Notes: a model not told the origin generated them from the sequence alone. Shown: positions 13,290 through 26,230, numbered from the stretch's first letter. The stretch: DNA of 64,000 bases from Dirofilaria immitis (GCA_024305405.1 JAKNDB010000053.1:310001-374000); one strand, 5' to 3'. Translations and numbers: made by a program.

Positions 13290-13920
13290 ATTTTTTGAGC
13301 TTTTATTATTAAATAATATTTATATTTGAAATAGAAAATATTATTCGAATAAAATCTTTTTTTTTTAAATTCTATTATTAAGCAATACTTATATTTAAAA
13401 TAGAAAATATCGATTCTATGAAATATCTGTTTTTTAATTCTATTATTAAACAATATTTATACTTAAAACAGGAAATATCATTCGAATAAAATATCCTTTT
13501 TTTTAGTTTTTATTATTATACAATATTTATACTTAAAATAGAAAATATTAATTGAATAAAATATTGAATGAATAAAATATCTTTTTAATTGTTGAATGAT
13601 ATTTATATTTAAACTGGTAAATATCGATTCTATGAAATATGTTTTTTAAGTTTTTATTATTAAATAATAGTTATATTTAAAGTAGAAAATATTGATTCAA
13701 TGAATATCAATTGAATGAAGTATCGACTGAATGATGTATCGATGAAATATCGATTGAATGATGCATCGATTGAATGAAATATCGATTGAATGATGCATCG
13801 ATTGAATGATGCATCGATTGAATGATGCATCGATTGAATGAAATATCGATTGAATTTTTAATTATTAAATAATATTTATATTTAAAATAAAAAATTTCGA
13901 TCGATTGAATGAAATATCTT
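13290..13920. repeat. 66-70-bp repeat array merging into a 16-bp GATGCATCGATTGAAT array
   Basis: Units starting TATTATTAAATAATATTTATA recur near 13303, 13373, 13439, 13508, 13660 and 13862. Most end in a block like GAAAATATCGATTCTATGAAATATC. Between 13700 and 13860 a 16-base module, GATGCATCGATTGAAT and its GAAATATCGATTGAAT variant, is amplified inside one unit. Confidence 0.85.
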
Positions 13921-15017
13921 TTAAGTTTATTCTTTAAACTTTCTTCTTTTCATTAATTTATCATTGCATTATGTATTCATTTAAAGTTTCGAATTATTTT
14001 ATAACTTTAAAATTACTTCAAATTATTCTTATTGAAACAATAAATATAAATAGCGAAATGTTTTCATGGCATTTATCAATTTGACATTGAATGTAAAAAT
14101 GGCTACAGCTGTTTCCCTTTAACAAATTAGTGCGTCGTTATCAACATTTTAAAAATTTTCAGCAAAATTTCAAAATACATTTAAAATGAACAAGATAAAA
14201 AGAATGAAAAAGATAGAGAAAGAGAGAGAGAGAGAGAGAGAAAAAAAGAAAGAGTGAAAAAGAAAGAAAATGAGGCAAAAACTCTCTCCACAAAATGAAG
14301 TAAGTTAGTTGAAAAGAAGAGATGGTTATTCTCGAGACTAAATGAATTTAACAAAAGCTTATAACGTTCATTAAAGTTAACCAACGAAAGTTGATGAATT
14401 TTAAATTGTTTTATATCAACGAATATTATTATATTATTTATATACGTTTTTACGTGTACTATATGTGCTAAACGTAGACGTGTAAAATTTTACGTTAATC
14501 AAAATATAATTTACTAAATATATCATTCATTAATTGATATTCTATTCAATTAATATATATTTCTTTTCTTTTTTACTCTTACATTAATATTAGCATCATT
14601 TTTTATCAAATTTATTTTCATTTTTGTTAAATGATAAAATCATTTCTGATATTCATTTCTGATATGTTTTAAATTATTATTTTCATTGCATTATATGATA
14701 TATTATTAATGTGAAATAATCATTTTAATTAATTCTAAAATAAATTAAATAAATATTTTTAGCAAATAATAGAAGATTATTTAAGAAATTTCTTGAATTT
14801 CGGAAGGACTAATTTAATAAATTTTTGAATAATATTTGTATTAATTTTTCATATCACATAACTTAATTACTTAATTTATTAATTATTAAATACTTAATTC
14901 TTTTTCTTACACCTTTATTTAGGAGTATTTCGATTAATCATTCATATTGTTTTCGATTTATTGATTAAAAATTTTATAACTAAAAAAACGTTCAATTTAA
15001 ATTATTACTATTAACAG
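13921..15017. other. AT-rich stretch with a GA microsatellite
   Basis: A (GA)n run lies at about 14216-14245. If the exon starting at 15018 belongs to a larger gene, this stretch is probably intron. I found no upstream exon. Confidence 0.5.
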
Positions 15018-16373
15018 GATCAGGACATTTGTGATTTTATCATTAGTCTTCATGCCAGAAGTAAAACCAAAACTTCGTCGAGTTGTTACATTTACCAGAA
15101 ATAATCATCGCTGGTCAACGACATTTGATGAAAGTGATTTAAGGTTAATTTTTGTTTTACTTTTGTTTATACTCAGGTTAGCTTATCAGTTTATCAATTT
15201 ATCAATATTTTATCACTAGATTATCTAATTTTTAATTCATAGATGATATATGCATAATTATTTTATTTATTTTCTACAATTTAGAATAAATTTTTATTAT
15301 TTAGTAGACTTTATATTTTAATCAATAAATTAAACTTAATATATTTAAGTTTTATTTATCTTAGTCAACTTTTTATGCCATTCAAGTTTTATTTTAATTC
15401 ATCAATAAATATAATACTATTATCAGAAGTTTTCAACTTTTTGAAAGTTTAATTTTCTTAGCTAATTTTAAAAATATGCAGTTGCTAGAACTTGATAAAA
15501 TGAATAAATTAAAATTAAAAAATTGAGGAATATAAATTAAGCGAAATATTTATCATTTTTAGGAATATATATTTATTCATCGGAATTAATTTTATATTCG
15601 AAATAAATATTTATTATTTTATTGATATTTCTTATGATATTACCATCTTATCTTATATTAATCTTTATCAATTCATTTAATAAATTTTTATTATAACTTT
15701 GTGATTACAAATAAATGGTTTTTTTATTATCATTAATTTATCACTACAAAATATTATCAGCAATTTTAGTAAGGAATATCTGATATTATATCACTTCTTT
15801 TTATTTGTTTCTTTTATTCAATGTTTGTTATAATTTTAGGAAAAATTTTTAAACATTAGTTAAGCAAATTTTGCTTAATCAAGTCTAGCTGACTAAATGT
15901 TTATTTGAAAATAAGATATAAATCCAATAAATACTTCGTTGTGATCCTCTCGAGAATTTGATACTCTCGAGAAAATGTTGTAGTAATAGTAATAGTGATA
16001 GTAATGATAAAATAACAAGCATTAGCAAATTGCTAAATTTGTGATAAAAATATTCACTGCATTTGAAATAAGAGTAGGAAATATTCGTAGTTATCAAAAC
16101 AATAATATTATCATTTTTATCTGCTGATATTTCTTAGTTCATCAAATAAATCACAATTTAATTAATATAAATTTAATCAAATAACAGAATTTGAATTTGT
16201 AACAAATCAAACATCAAATATTTGATAATATATATTAATTAAATATCATATATTTTAGGAAAGACGATGAATCGAGAAAGAAAGATAATGAAAAAGTTGA
16301 AATTGATAGTAAAGATAATTCTGATAATGGATCACAAAATATTCCATTGAAACGAAGTCAAACGATCAGATGA
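15018..16373 (+). CDS. Last two exons of an unrecognised protein gene
   Basis: Exon 15018-15143 follows a good acceptor (TTACTATTAACAG) and ends at AG|GTTAAT. Exon 16259-16373 follows ATTTTAG and ends at TGA. Joined at a split AGG codon they stay in frame. The first exon reads a hydrophobic FVILSLVFMPEV, then basic KPKLRRVVTFTRNN and STTFDESDLR. The second is a charged tail ending IPLKRSQTIR. A hydrophobic segment followed by a basic and acidic cytosolic tail would suit the end of a multi-pass membrane protein. The pattern LVFxPxV after a helix is seen at the end of TM7 in family C GPCRs, but that resemblance is too short to call. Upstream exons were not found. Confidence 0.5.
15144..16258 (+). 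other. Intron of the putative gene at 15018-16373
   Basis: About 1.1 kb of AT-rich DNA bounded by GTTAAT and ATTTTAG. The minus-strand frame at 15885-16097 overlaps it but shows no family features. An inverted CTCTCGAGAA motif occurs twice at about 15947-15975. Confidence 0.45.
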
Positions 16374-19300
16374 TTGATTCAATTCTAATTAATTATAATA
16401 TTATTCGTTTGTAGATTTTAAAAACTTTCCAAATTCATTTTTTTTATTAGTTTTAAAAATAATATAAAAATATATCTGCCATATAATGATTGATCAAATA
16501 TTGATATTTGATCAAATGTAAAATAGTACAAAATATCATATTTATATCATTTCAAATTTTATTATTATATACGATATGATAAGTTTGAATGTATAATTAA
16601 AACTTTTATCAAATATCGCAAATAATTGATAAAATAAAATTTATCAGAGATTAAAATCAAAAAGTTAAATTTGATAAAATTTATTCGTTTTCTGCTTATT
16701 CCTATTTTTATTACTTAAATTTATAGCATATGTGATAAGTTTAGCTGATAATTAAAAATTTAATAACCAGTAAATAATTTATATAATTTTAGTATAGGAT
16801 AGAATTGATAAAAGGTATAGAAATGGTCTTTCGTTGAAATCAGATTGAGGAAACAAAATATGTTTTAAAATTAAAAATTTAGTATTATCAATGAAACTTA
16901 TCATTTGTAAAAATTATTAATGAATCGTATCAAGAAAAAATTGAATTTTGCTAATAATCATTGATAAGATTATAAATTCATTTATCAGGTCACATTATTT
17001 TTAGTCAGCAATTATTGATACGGATTATCAGTTCATTTATTTAGCATGTTATACACACTATCGGTTGCAAAAATTCTTGAAGTTATTGTTATAATAATAA
17101 ATATAATCAACAATTATCAATAATTATTTATCGACTTAAGCTAACTTAAATAGTTATAATATTGATTTGTTAGGTGATAATTCATCATCAATTGATTGAT
17201 TGATAAATTTTTAATAGAATGTAATAATATATGGCATATATTTTTGTATATATTTATCAGCGAGAATTGTTTGTTTACTTTTTCGCTATTTTTTTTGAAA
17301 TATTTGTTAGAATTATGTAATAAAAAGTATGGAAAATAATAAATCTTTTAAAATTGTTTGTAAATAAAAATTTTAAATTATCGAATTTACAATGTAAATA
17401 AATAAAAATAAATTTATTTAAGAAATTTATAAACAAACTTTTTATTTATTCAAAAATATTAAATATACAATAAATTGTTATTATTAAATTAATTTCTATT
17501 TAAATAATCCTTGCGATCATATTAATATTTTATAATATTTGTGATTAGATTGATAAATAAGCTTATCAATTTTTGATAAATATATTTCTTTTTCAAACGA
17601 GAAAAAGCTTACATCTTACTTTCATCATTTTTATTTTAATGATAAAATTTATGCGGTATCATTTTTACAGCTATAATAATTTTCAATTACTCAAAAATCG
17701 AGCGATACCAATAATTTGTTATCAATAAGCTTGATATTACGGTGATCAATAACAAATTCTTGAAATACTAACGATTCTCGAATTTTTTAAATTTTAATTT
17801 TTCGTCTATTTTTGAGTAAAATTTTGAAATATTTTCGAGAGAATACGAATTTTTGGTTAACAAATTTGCAAAGAAATTCCCATATATTACATAATTTTCA
17901 TACAATTAAACGATAATAAATTTATGATAATGTATCAATTTATCAATGATATATTCATTGCACATATTATAAATCATGTATGCCTAATCTTAATCATAAA
18001 TTTAAATTTTTACAATTTTGTTAAAACCAATAAAATGGTATTTGCTGAAAATGATAGTATCTTGATAAATGATATATAAATTTATTCATTTTCCCTAACG
18101 AATATCTTTATCAGTAATTAGAAAGAATTGAAAAAATTTTAAAAATATAAAAGAATAGAAAAGAAAACTTCAACTTGAATATTTGATGAAAATTTCAAAT
18201 CATGGAGTTATCAATTAAAATATTGAAATTTATATATTATTAATTTTTTATCACAATATTATCATTTTCAGCAAATTCATAATATCTGATAAATGATCTG
18301 ATAAATCATAATTGCTCTTTCATTCATTTTGGATTCAAATTCAAATTTATTCTATTCAAATATCATCAATTCGATGAAATAATTTTAAAAATTATAATAA
18401 GCAAAAATAAATGTCAAATGAAATATTTCAATAATTTAATCATAAATTATCATTCGATGAAAGCGATTTTTCGTAGAAATCGATAAGTTGAAATTTCAAC
18501 AATTTAAAAACTTTTTTAAATTAGCCATTTAAAAATGCAAAAGCTAATATAAATATCATAAATATTTTTATCATTTTTATCAGTAGTAGAAAAATGGTAA
18601 AAGAGAGAAATGAATGAGAGAAGAAAAAAGTGAAAAAGGAATTTCAAAAATTCTTTTTAATTTTAATTTAGATTTAATAAATTTGCAAGTAAAAATTTTC
18701 CTCCTCTCTCTCCCTTTCCTCCCTCTCTCTATCCCTCTTTCTCTCTCTTCCTCGTTTTTTTGTTTTTCTATTTACATTAATCAAAATATCCAAATTTCCC
18801 CGCTTCATTTATTATCGTGTGACACAGCGAATAAAATGATCAATTGGTTATCTACAAAGGCATTCAACAGGTGGTTTATTTACATTGCCAAAAGGTCAAA
18901 TGTCATATTCTTTTACTTTAATTCTTCCGTTTATTATCTAATAATCTTCTGGTAATTTGACATCTGTCTTGCCCTTCTCTCATTTCGTTTTTTTTCCATC
19001 TTCTTTTGATGATATTATCAGTTCATCTAATCAGTCTGTTTTTTCTTTCCATTAACCGAAATTGGTGTTATCATAGAAAGAAGCGAAAGAAATAAATTGA
19101 TATCATGTGATATCATTCTAAATAAATATAAACAAAAATTTGAAAACTTAAATTTTACTATTTTACATTAAATGTTAATTGGTAAGAGAAAATTTCAATT
19201 ATATTATTTAAACAAAAAGAAAATAAAATAGTTTATTTATATTTACTTGTTTATTATATATACTTATTTATTTTCTATTTATATTCATTTATTTTTTATT

Positions 19301-19684
19301 TATATTTATTTATTTTTTATTTATATATATTTATTTATTATTTATATTTATTCATCAAATTTTAAATTTGTTAATAAGAACAAATTTAATAAGAAAATAT
19401 TCGATTTCTCGAATTATTTTCGAGAAGAAAAAACCAAAGAAAAAGTTTTTATTTTTCCTTAAATTTAGTCATATTTCGTCAAAATCATATCAATCATTTT
19501 TCTTTATTATAATCACTTATTGATTAACTATGTAAAATTTTTAGATAATAAATTTTACCAGTTTTTTCTCGAAGTTACGAATGATAAGATTTCATCGAAT
19601 TTTTTTCTCATTTCTTGCAAACCTTTTCCATCGGTTTTATACAAGAAGATATTTTTATTTACTCGTAAGATATCCTTAAAAAAA
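16374..19684. other. AT-rich gene-free stretch
   Basis: Nothing recognised with confidence. Between 18690 and 18960 there is a pyrimidine tract (18700-18755) and then about 200 bases of somewhat higher complexity, open on the plus strand from 18614 to 18955 (113 codons). The frame lacks splice or family evidence and its first half is repeat-derived. TTTATTTATATTTA repeats occupy 19235-19350. Confidence 0.5.
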
Positions 19685-20115
19685 ATGGATCTCATATGAA
19701 TGAAAAAAATCCCGGTAGAAAGAATCCGGTTACTAAATCCGTTAAATGAAAAATTCCGGTGATCAAATTTGTTATGAAAAGAATCCGGCAACTAAACCTG
19801 TGGTAGAAAAAATTTCGCTGATTGAATTTGTTATGAAAAAATTCCGGTTATTAAATCCGTTATAGAAAAAAATGATTCTGGTAATTAAATTTGTGATGGG
19901 AAAAACCTGATAATTAAATTCGTTATAGGAAGAATTCCGTTGATTAGATCTGTTCTGGGAAGAATCCGTTATCGGTGTTTAAATCTGTTGTAAAAAGAGC
20001 TGATGATTAAATCCTTTATGTAATAACATAATCAACGGTTTTATGAGAGAAATTCCGGTAATTAAATATGTTATTCCGGCGATCAAATTTTTTATACAAG
20101 AAATTCCGGATGTAA
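19685..20115. repeat. Degenerate tandem repeat, about 42-bp unit
   Basis: The core AAAATTCCGGTGATTAAATCCGTTATAGAAAA recurs about ten times. TTCCGG and GTTATAG are the best-preserved parts, and CCGG is otherwise rare in this window. Confidence 0.75.
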
Positions 20116-21300
20116 TTAACAATGTTATCATTAGAAAATGAACTGAAATACTTGAAAAATTGAAATGAATTAATCAATAAAAAAGCATTAAATTAAAATA
20201 AATCAAAAATAGAATAATTAATTTTACTATTTAAGCAAAATTTCCTGATCAAACACACATACGTATATACTATACTAACTATATTAATCGCTACAATCAT
20301 CTACGAAATATATTATTCATATTCCAATAATCATTAAATCATTATTAATCTCGTAATTTATGAAATCAAAATGATCAAGTAATCAATGATTCATTTTGTT
20401 TTATATTTTATTAATGAAAATATATCATTGAAATTTATCATAAATTATCACCATTTTAAATCACAAGCATTCAATTATCATTTTATCATAAGTTATTATC
20501 AATTTAAATCATAAACATTCATTCATTTTGCCATAAATTATTATCAATTTAAATCACAAGCATTCAATTATCATTTTAATCATTCGTTCAATAAATAACA
20601 AATAGATTTTAAAAAAATAAAAAAAAATGTTGTAACATCGTTATTTCTATTTTTTATTCACATCACCTTTAATTATCGCTATTTTCATTATAATTAATAT
20701 TTATTTAATTTCTCGACTGATTGTAATTAATTCTTATTTAATTTCTCGACTAATTATAATTTATTTAATTTTTCTCGACTCTCGTCCCTTCCGCATTTTC
20801 AATGATTTTCCACCTGATCTTATCATTGTAATTAAAAATTTCCTTAATTTTGACATATTCCAATTGCACTTTCTATAAATTGTACCTCTTCTTTTGCATC
20901 GCATCATAAATAATTAATTTCCGTTAATTACTCGTATTCTAGCTTTTAATTTTAGTACTATATAATATATTATGGATGTAAATAAGATTGGATAAATAAT
21001 TAAATATTAAATTTAAATAATATTTGAAATGATTAATCTGAAAATTAAATCATATAAGCATAGCAAAGTTTTTTTAAGTTTAATAAATAATTTATTTTTT
21101 TCCGCTTTCATTTATAAGAAATAAAATGAAATTAATGCAAATGTGAAATATTGGAAATTAATTATCGAAATTTTTGATTCAATTATTTAATTTATTAATT
21201 TAATACAATAAATGATTAATCATTGAAATGAATAATTAATTGTAAATAATTGATTATGCAAAAAATACAAAACGATTATTGATGAATGTACTTACCAACT
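20116..21300. other. AT-rich stretch with short repeats
   Basis: Around 20440-20580 a unit ATCACAAGCATTCAATTATCATTTTATCATAAATTATTATCAATTTAA occurs about three times. TTTATTTAATTTCTCGAC is repeated at about 20700-20775. No gene recognised. Confidence 0.5.
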
Positions 21301-21307
21301 CTTTAGC

Positions 21308-21353
21308 TTATTTCATATAGATTAGGGGCCAAGGCCTAATCTATACGAAATAA
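21308..21353. other. Strong hairpin, 19-bp stem with 8-base loop
   Basis: Left arm 21308-21326 and right arm 21335-21353 are reverse complements except for one A/G change. The loop 21327-21334 is GGCCAAGG, which itself contains a GGCC. It lies about 155 bases beyond the stop of the minus-strand exon at 21508-21684, so it would be in that transcript's 3' untranslated region. It could be an RNA stem-loop, a transcription-end signal or a remnant of a small inverted-repeat transposon. Confidence 0.7.
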
Positions 21354-21386
21354 ATATATTAAAACTTGTTAAAAAATTAAAGCTAA

Positions 21387-21507
21387 TTAATAATTCTTCT
21401 TAATTTGGACGTTTATTTTCAAATGATCGTTAGATTCAATTGAACAATTCAAGATTCCATTATTATGATCATTAGATGATTTTGTTAACATGCTGCTACT
21501 ACTACTA
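21387..21507 (-). other. AGT/AGC repeat and alternative open frame after the TAG
   Basis: The frame that reads the tract as serines (SSSSSSSMLTKSS) continues NGILNCSIESNDHL and ends at TAA (21387-21389). It looks as coding-like as the exon before it. Joining it to that exon needs two added bases or one removed, unlike the single-base losses elsewhere, so it may be just 3' untranslated sequence. Confidence 0.35.
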
Positions 21508-21684
21508 CTACTGTTCATTATAGTTAGTATGATAGCTTGAATTATTATGCTGATCTTGATTAAACGTTTTTACCGTATCTTCTTTATCTTTTTCCGTTGT
21601 CACTACTTCCAAATATTCATTCGAACATTTTGTACGAGCTGCCGTAATACATTGATTTAAATGACTTTGAAGCATTTCACAAAC
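21508..21684 (-). CDS. Terminal coding exon of an unrecognised protein
   Basis: After a clear acceptor (TTTTTCTCTTTTCTTTTCATAATATC region, ...TTTCAG at 21685-21686) the frame begins VCEMLQSHLNQCITAAR, continues TKCSNEYLEVV and a charged TTEKDKEDTV stretch, and ends NYNEQ at TAG (21508-21510). The first half is amphipathic and helical with three cysteines. Mixed codon use and higher G+C separate it from its surroundings. The stop falls in an (AGT)n tract, giving five TAG codons in a row. In another frame the tract encodes serines followed by an open stretch to 21387. Family not recognised. Upstream exons were not found. Confidence 0.5.
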   Translation of the reverse strand, partial: VCEMLQSHLNQCITAARTKCSNEYLEVVTTEKDKEDTVKTFNQDQHNNSSYHTNYNEQ

Positions 21685-22165
21685 CTGAAATTTTTCTCTT
21701 TTCTTTTCTTTTCATAATATCTTATAATCATATAAAATTTCTTATCATAAAACTTTACATCTAAATAATCATAAAACCTATCATCTAAATAATCGATCTT
21801 ATCATATATAAGTTAATGTTGTATTCCTTCATAATATCATATAATCATATAAAATTTGCTTATCATAAAATCTATCATATAAATAATCATTCTATATCAT
21901 GCACATGTTGATGTTGGAATTATACATCAAATAATCATTGATAATTCATTTTATCAATTTCAAACAATTTATTAATTAAATTTCAAAAAGATTTTATTCA
22001 ATTAATTTTAAAGTATTTGTTCTTTAAAATAATCATTTTAAATGTTATCTTTTTAATGGGATATTGTTAATTTTGATAATTTCAACTTTTATCATACTAT
22101 TATTGATAAATTAAAAATGTAAAAAAGTTTCATTTTTATTACAGAAATTACAATTCATTAATTAT
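21685..22165. other. Probable intron with short repeats
   Basis: Two diverged copies of ATAATCATATAAAATTT(C/G)CTTATCATAAAA occur between 21715 and 21900. No further exon recognised. Confidence 0.45.
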
Positions 22166-22174
22166 ACATAAACT

Positions 22175-22440
22175 ATCATACATTCACACATTCAACACAC
22201 ATACAACGCATACACATGCACATACACACATACACACACACACACACACATACACACACATACACACATACCAAACACACATATATGTATATACATCTAC
22301 AAACACATACACATACCTTTGTTAATTCAAAAATTTTATGTAAAAACTAAACTGTCACATATGCACACATACACATACATATACAGACACATACACACAT
22401 ACAACACATACATACACATATACAAACATACACACATACC
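22175..22440. repeat. CA/CACATA microsatellite
   Basis: CACACATACACA-type units in two blocks (22180-22318 and 22355-22440), separated by a sequence (ACCTTTGTTAATTCAAAA / ACCTTTATTAATACAAAA) that occurs after each block, so the block and its flank were duplicated together. Confidence 0.9.
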
Positions 22441-22615
22441 TTTATTAATACAAAAGCTTTCCTTTGAAAGGTTTAAATTTCAAATTATCGGTGTTGCAGT
22501 AATGTTTACCCAAAATGGCACCAATTATACAATCAAATTATTTACTAATAAATTCTTTTGTTTACAATATGATATAGTTATTGTTTCGTTTTATTTATTG
22601 GGTTGATAAATTTAT

Positions 22616-22850
22616 TTCATAAATGAATTTAACTATTTGTCATTAATTAGTTCGTCGAAAGAAAAAAACAACAATAACGATAGCGTTATTGTTGTTTACA
22701 TTATCGTTTACTAATTTATTATATCAATAAATTATGAGTTTAATTATTTGTAATTAATAAGTTAGTTAAAGAAAACAACGATAATAACAATAGCGTTGTT
22801 TATTGTTTACATTATTGTTTACTAATTTATTATATCAATAAATTTTATTA
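22616..22850. repeat. About 110-bp direct duplication containing inverted repeats
   Basis: AATTTAACTATTTGTCATTAATTAGTT... to ...GTTTACTAATTTATTATATCAATAAAT is present twice in tandem. The first copy carries a perfect hairpin. The second has a decayed version of it (ACGATAATAACAATAGCGTTGTTTATTG). Confidence 0.8.
22666..22697. other. Perfect 14-bp hairpin
   Basis: AAACAACAATAACG (22666-22679) pairs exactly with CGTTATTGTTGTTT (22684-22697) across the four-base loop ATAG. No gene adjoins it. Confidence 0.85.
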
Positions 22851-22859
22851 TTATTGATA

Positions 22860-23610
22860 ATTTCATTTCATATCATTCAATTATGAAATATTCCACTAAC
22901 TTTTCGATCCTTTCTTTTTCTCGACTTTTCGCAATAATTTAATAAAATTAATTTATAAGTAAATATTATTTTTCAAAAGAAAAGAATTCTTTATGAAATT
23001 AAAAAAATGCAACTAAAAGTATTTTTGAATATTTTTATCTTTTATTATATGATCTTTTCATATAAATCCAAATTTAAATCCATTTAAATCATATCATTTT
23101 TGTTAAAGAAATCAATTAATCAATCAATCAATCATGATCATTTCAAATTTGACTATTTACATTATGTTCAATTATGTCAAGCCGAAAAATATGCGAGCCA
23201 AGTTGAAAAATAAGCCAAGTTAATCATTATCTTTTATAGTATTTAAAAGTTGGCTAAGTTTTAAAATTTAATAATAATAAAAATTATCATATAAGTAGTG
23301 TAAAATCATCAATAATACTTATTTAATAAAATATGATAAGATGTGAAGAATTTAAAAATAATTGAAAAATATAGCAGATGTTGAAATGAACATGAGTGAC
23401 TGAATGATTGATTGATTAATTGATTGATTGCACCATTTCCTTGCAACTAATTAATTGATATATCATTACTATCACTGATAATTCATTTATCAAATGAATT
23501 GAAAATTATAAAATGTTTCGACATTTTTCTTAATTTAAATTTATATCAAATTAAACTGTCTCTATTTGTACATTTCAAATTTGAAATGAATTTTTAATCA
23601 AATAAATGAG
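22860..23610. other. AT-rich stretch, nothing recognised
   Basis: No coding frame, RNA gene or clear repeat beyond short AATCAATC runs near 23110 and 23400. Confidence 0.5.
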
Positions 23611-23614
23611 TAAC

Positions 23615-23965
23615 GATTATTATCATTAATTACTACTATTGTCACATTATCATTGCTAATATTATTAGTTACTGTCATTATCAATTACTACTATTGTCAT
23701 CATCATTGCTAATATTGTTAGTCACTATCATTATCAATTACTACTATTGTTGTTATCACTATTATTATCATTATCAATATTAACATCATCAATTACTGTT
23801 ATTATTAATTACTAATATTGTTATTATTATTATTATCATTATCAATTACTATTATTATTAATTATTACTATTATTATTATTATCAATTACTATTATTATT
23901 AATTACTACTATTGTCATTATCGTTACCACTATACTAATATTATTAATTACTGTTATTATCGTTA
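23615..23965. repeat. ATT/ATC/ACT trinucleotide tract
   Basis: About 350 bases of TATTACTATTGTCATTATC-like units. The plus-strand Leu/Ile/Tyr-rich open frame at 23818-24045 comes from it. Confidence 0.85.
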
Positions 23966-25800
23966 TTATCAGTCAAATAGAAATAATACGGCTATTAAAT
24001 TTATTATTTACTATATCAAATGTTATGGTAGAAAAATATATTTAAAAAAGAAAAAATTACAAAACATTAATTATAATAATAATTAATTAATTAATTAATT
24101 TGAAATACTAATTTCAAAAATTTATTTTCTCTCATTTTCCCACACTAATTTTTATATTTCTTTTCTTTTTCTTATCAATTAAATTACTTATAGAAAAATA
24201 ACATTTTTTCTAAAAGTATAAGACAAAATAATATATGTTTCAAATTCAAATAGTAATAATTTATCACTTGATGATAAGTTTTATCACTTATTTATCCTAT
24301 CATATTAGGAATAAAAAAATTCAATTCGGTACTTTTTTAAATTAAAAAAATTGATATTTGATATGAATTTATAAAATTGAAGCGAGCAATTTATGAAGTA
24401 GTGATAAGTTTCGAAATTTTATCAATAAAAATTTCCATTACCATTGGCGAGAAAGAAAAATGAGTTTGATAAAATTTGCTATTATAATATACTTTTCAAA
24501 ATGTTTAAAATAAATTTTCTGATAAAGGCTGTTAATGTGATAATCAAATTTAGGGAAAGTGTTTTAATGAAATGAATGAGAGAAATTTATTGAAAATTTC
24601 AAATAATATTTATTTTCAATAAATTCAAATAATATTTTTTCGGAAATTATTATTGTTAGTTTAACAAAAATTTGTCAAAACTTATCATTATTTTACAGAA
24701 TATCAAGTAATCTGAATTATCGATAAACTATCGTTTAGGTGAGCCTTTTTCGTAAAAATAATATTTAAAATGTAAATGAAATTGAAAAATCATTTTATAA
24801 TTTAAATTAAATTAATAAAAGGAATTAATAAAAATTGAAAAAAATTAGCTTATCAAATTAACTTAACATTTAATTAAAAATTATTCTAACTTTTATAACA
24901 ATTTTATTTTGAATTTTTCAAATTTTGAACTTTTATAATTTTACAAAATTTAATTGTTAATTAAATTATTTTTGCTTTAAATAAGTATAATTCTAAGTTT
25001 GAGCAAAATTTAATTTATCTTAGAAGAATTTTAAAAGAATAGCAAAAAAAAAGTTGGAAAATTTTTTGTTGTCCATTTTTTTCGATTGTTTAAAAAAATT
25101 TTCTTTATTTTTTATTCTCTCTCTCTCTCTCTCTCTCTAAATTAATTATTATTTCTCCTAACAATTTCCATTCATTCATTCTGTTATTTCATTCTCGACA
25201 AAATTTTTATACATATTGTTCGGGAAAAAAGAAAGAAAAAAAAGAACGATAGTTTTTTTAAGTTTTTTTCCGCTTTTTATGAGGAAAAAAACTTTGAAAA
25301 TAGTTTCTATGCTCATTATTTAAGCTCAACTTTAGTTGATTGACAATATTTGACGAAGGACAAAAAAAAGACGAAAAAAGAAAAGAAAAGATGGAAAATT
25401 TGTTGGGGAAAAAAATGAAAATGAAAATTTTTGTTATCACAAAAATAAGAATTGAATTATCATTTTAGATTAGATATTTAAAAGTTTATCAAAAGAAAAA
25501 GAGAAAGAAATATTGATTAAATCAATTTGAAAATTAAACTAATTTCAATGATAATGAAATGATCATTGAAATTAGTTTATTTTTGACCTTTTTTTCCCTC
25601 AATTTCTTTTATTTCAGTTTTTTTTTTTAAAAAATTTCCAAATAAATTGTAATCGTAATGGAACACAGATTTTACTAATAATTTAAATTAGATATTTAAA
25701 ATATCTAATTTAAACAAAGGAAATATTGATTATCAGAAGAAAATGAAAAAAGGAAGACAAATTTATCAGAAATTAAATCCTTTCTTTTTCTTAAATTTTT
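23966..25800. other. AT-rich gene-free stretch
   Basis: A (CT)n run lies at about 25116-25138. The minus-strand frame 25258-25440 is Phe/Ser-rich and low in complexity. No gene recognised. Confidence 0.5.
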
Positions 25801-25814
25801 CCTGATAATTGATT

Positions 25815-26230
25815 TATGTCAATAATGATGATGATAACGATCATTATAATGATGCTGATAACGATAATGATGATGATAATGATGATGATGACGATAATGA
25901 CGATAATGATAATGAGTATAAGTGATTATGATAATGATAATGATGATGATAATGATTAATGATGATAATGATAAGATAATGATGATGATAATGATAATGA
26001 TGATCATGATCATCATAGTGATGGTGATAACGATAATGGTGATGATAATAATGATGATGACGATAATGCCGATAATGATAATGATTATGGATGATGATAA
26101 TAATGATGATGATAATAATTGATGATGATAACGATAATGATAATAACGATAATGATGATGATAATGACAATGATGATGATGATGATAATGATAATAATAA
26201 TAATAATAACGATAATGATGAATAATGCAT
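25815..26230. repeat. ATG/ATA (GATAAT) microsatellite
   Basis: More than 400 bases of GATGATGATAATGATAACGATAAT units. It stays open in several frames on both strands (Met/Ile, Asp/Asn, His/Tyr or Ser/Leu runs of up to 128 codons). All are repeat artefacts. Confidence 0.95.

Noticed and set aside
25819..26230. Open frames of Met/Ile, Ser/Leu and His/Tyr in a trinucleotide tract
   Set aside because: They overlap on both strands and are produced by the GATAAT microsatellite.
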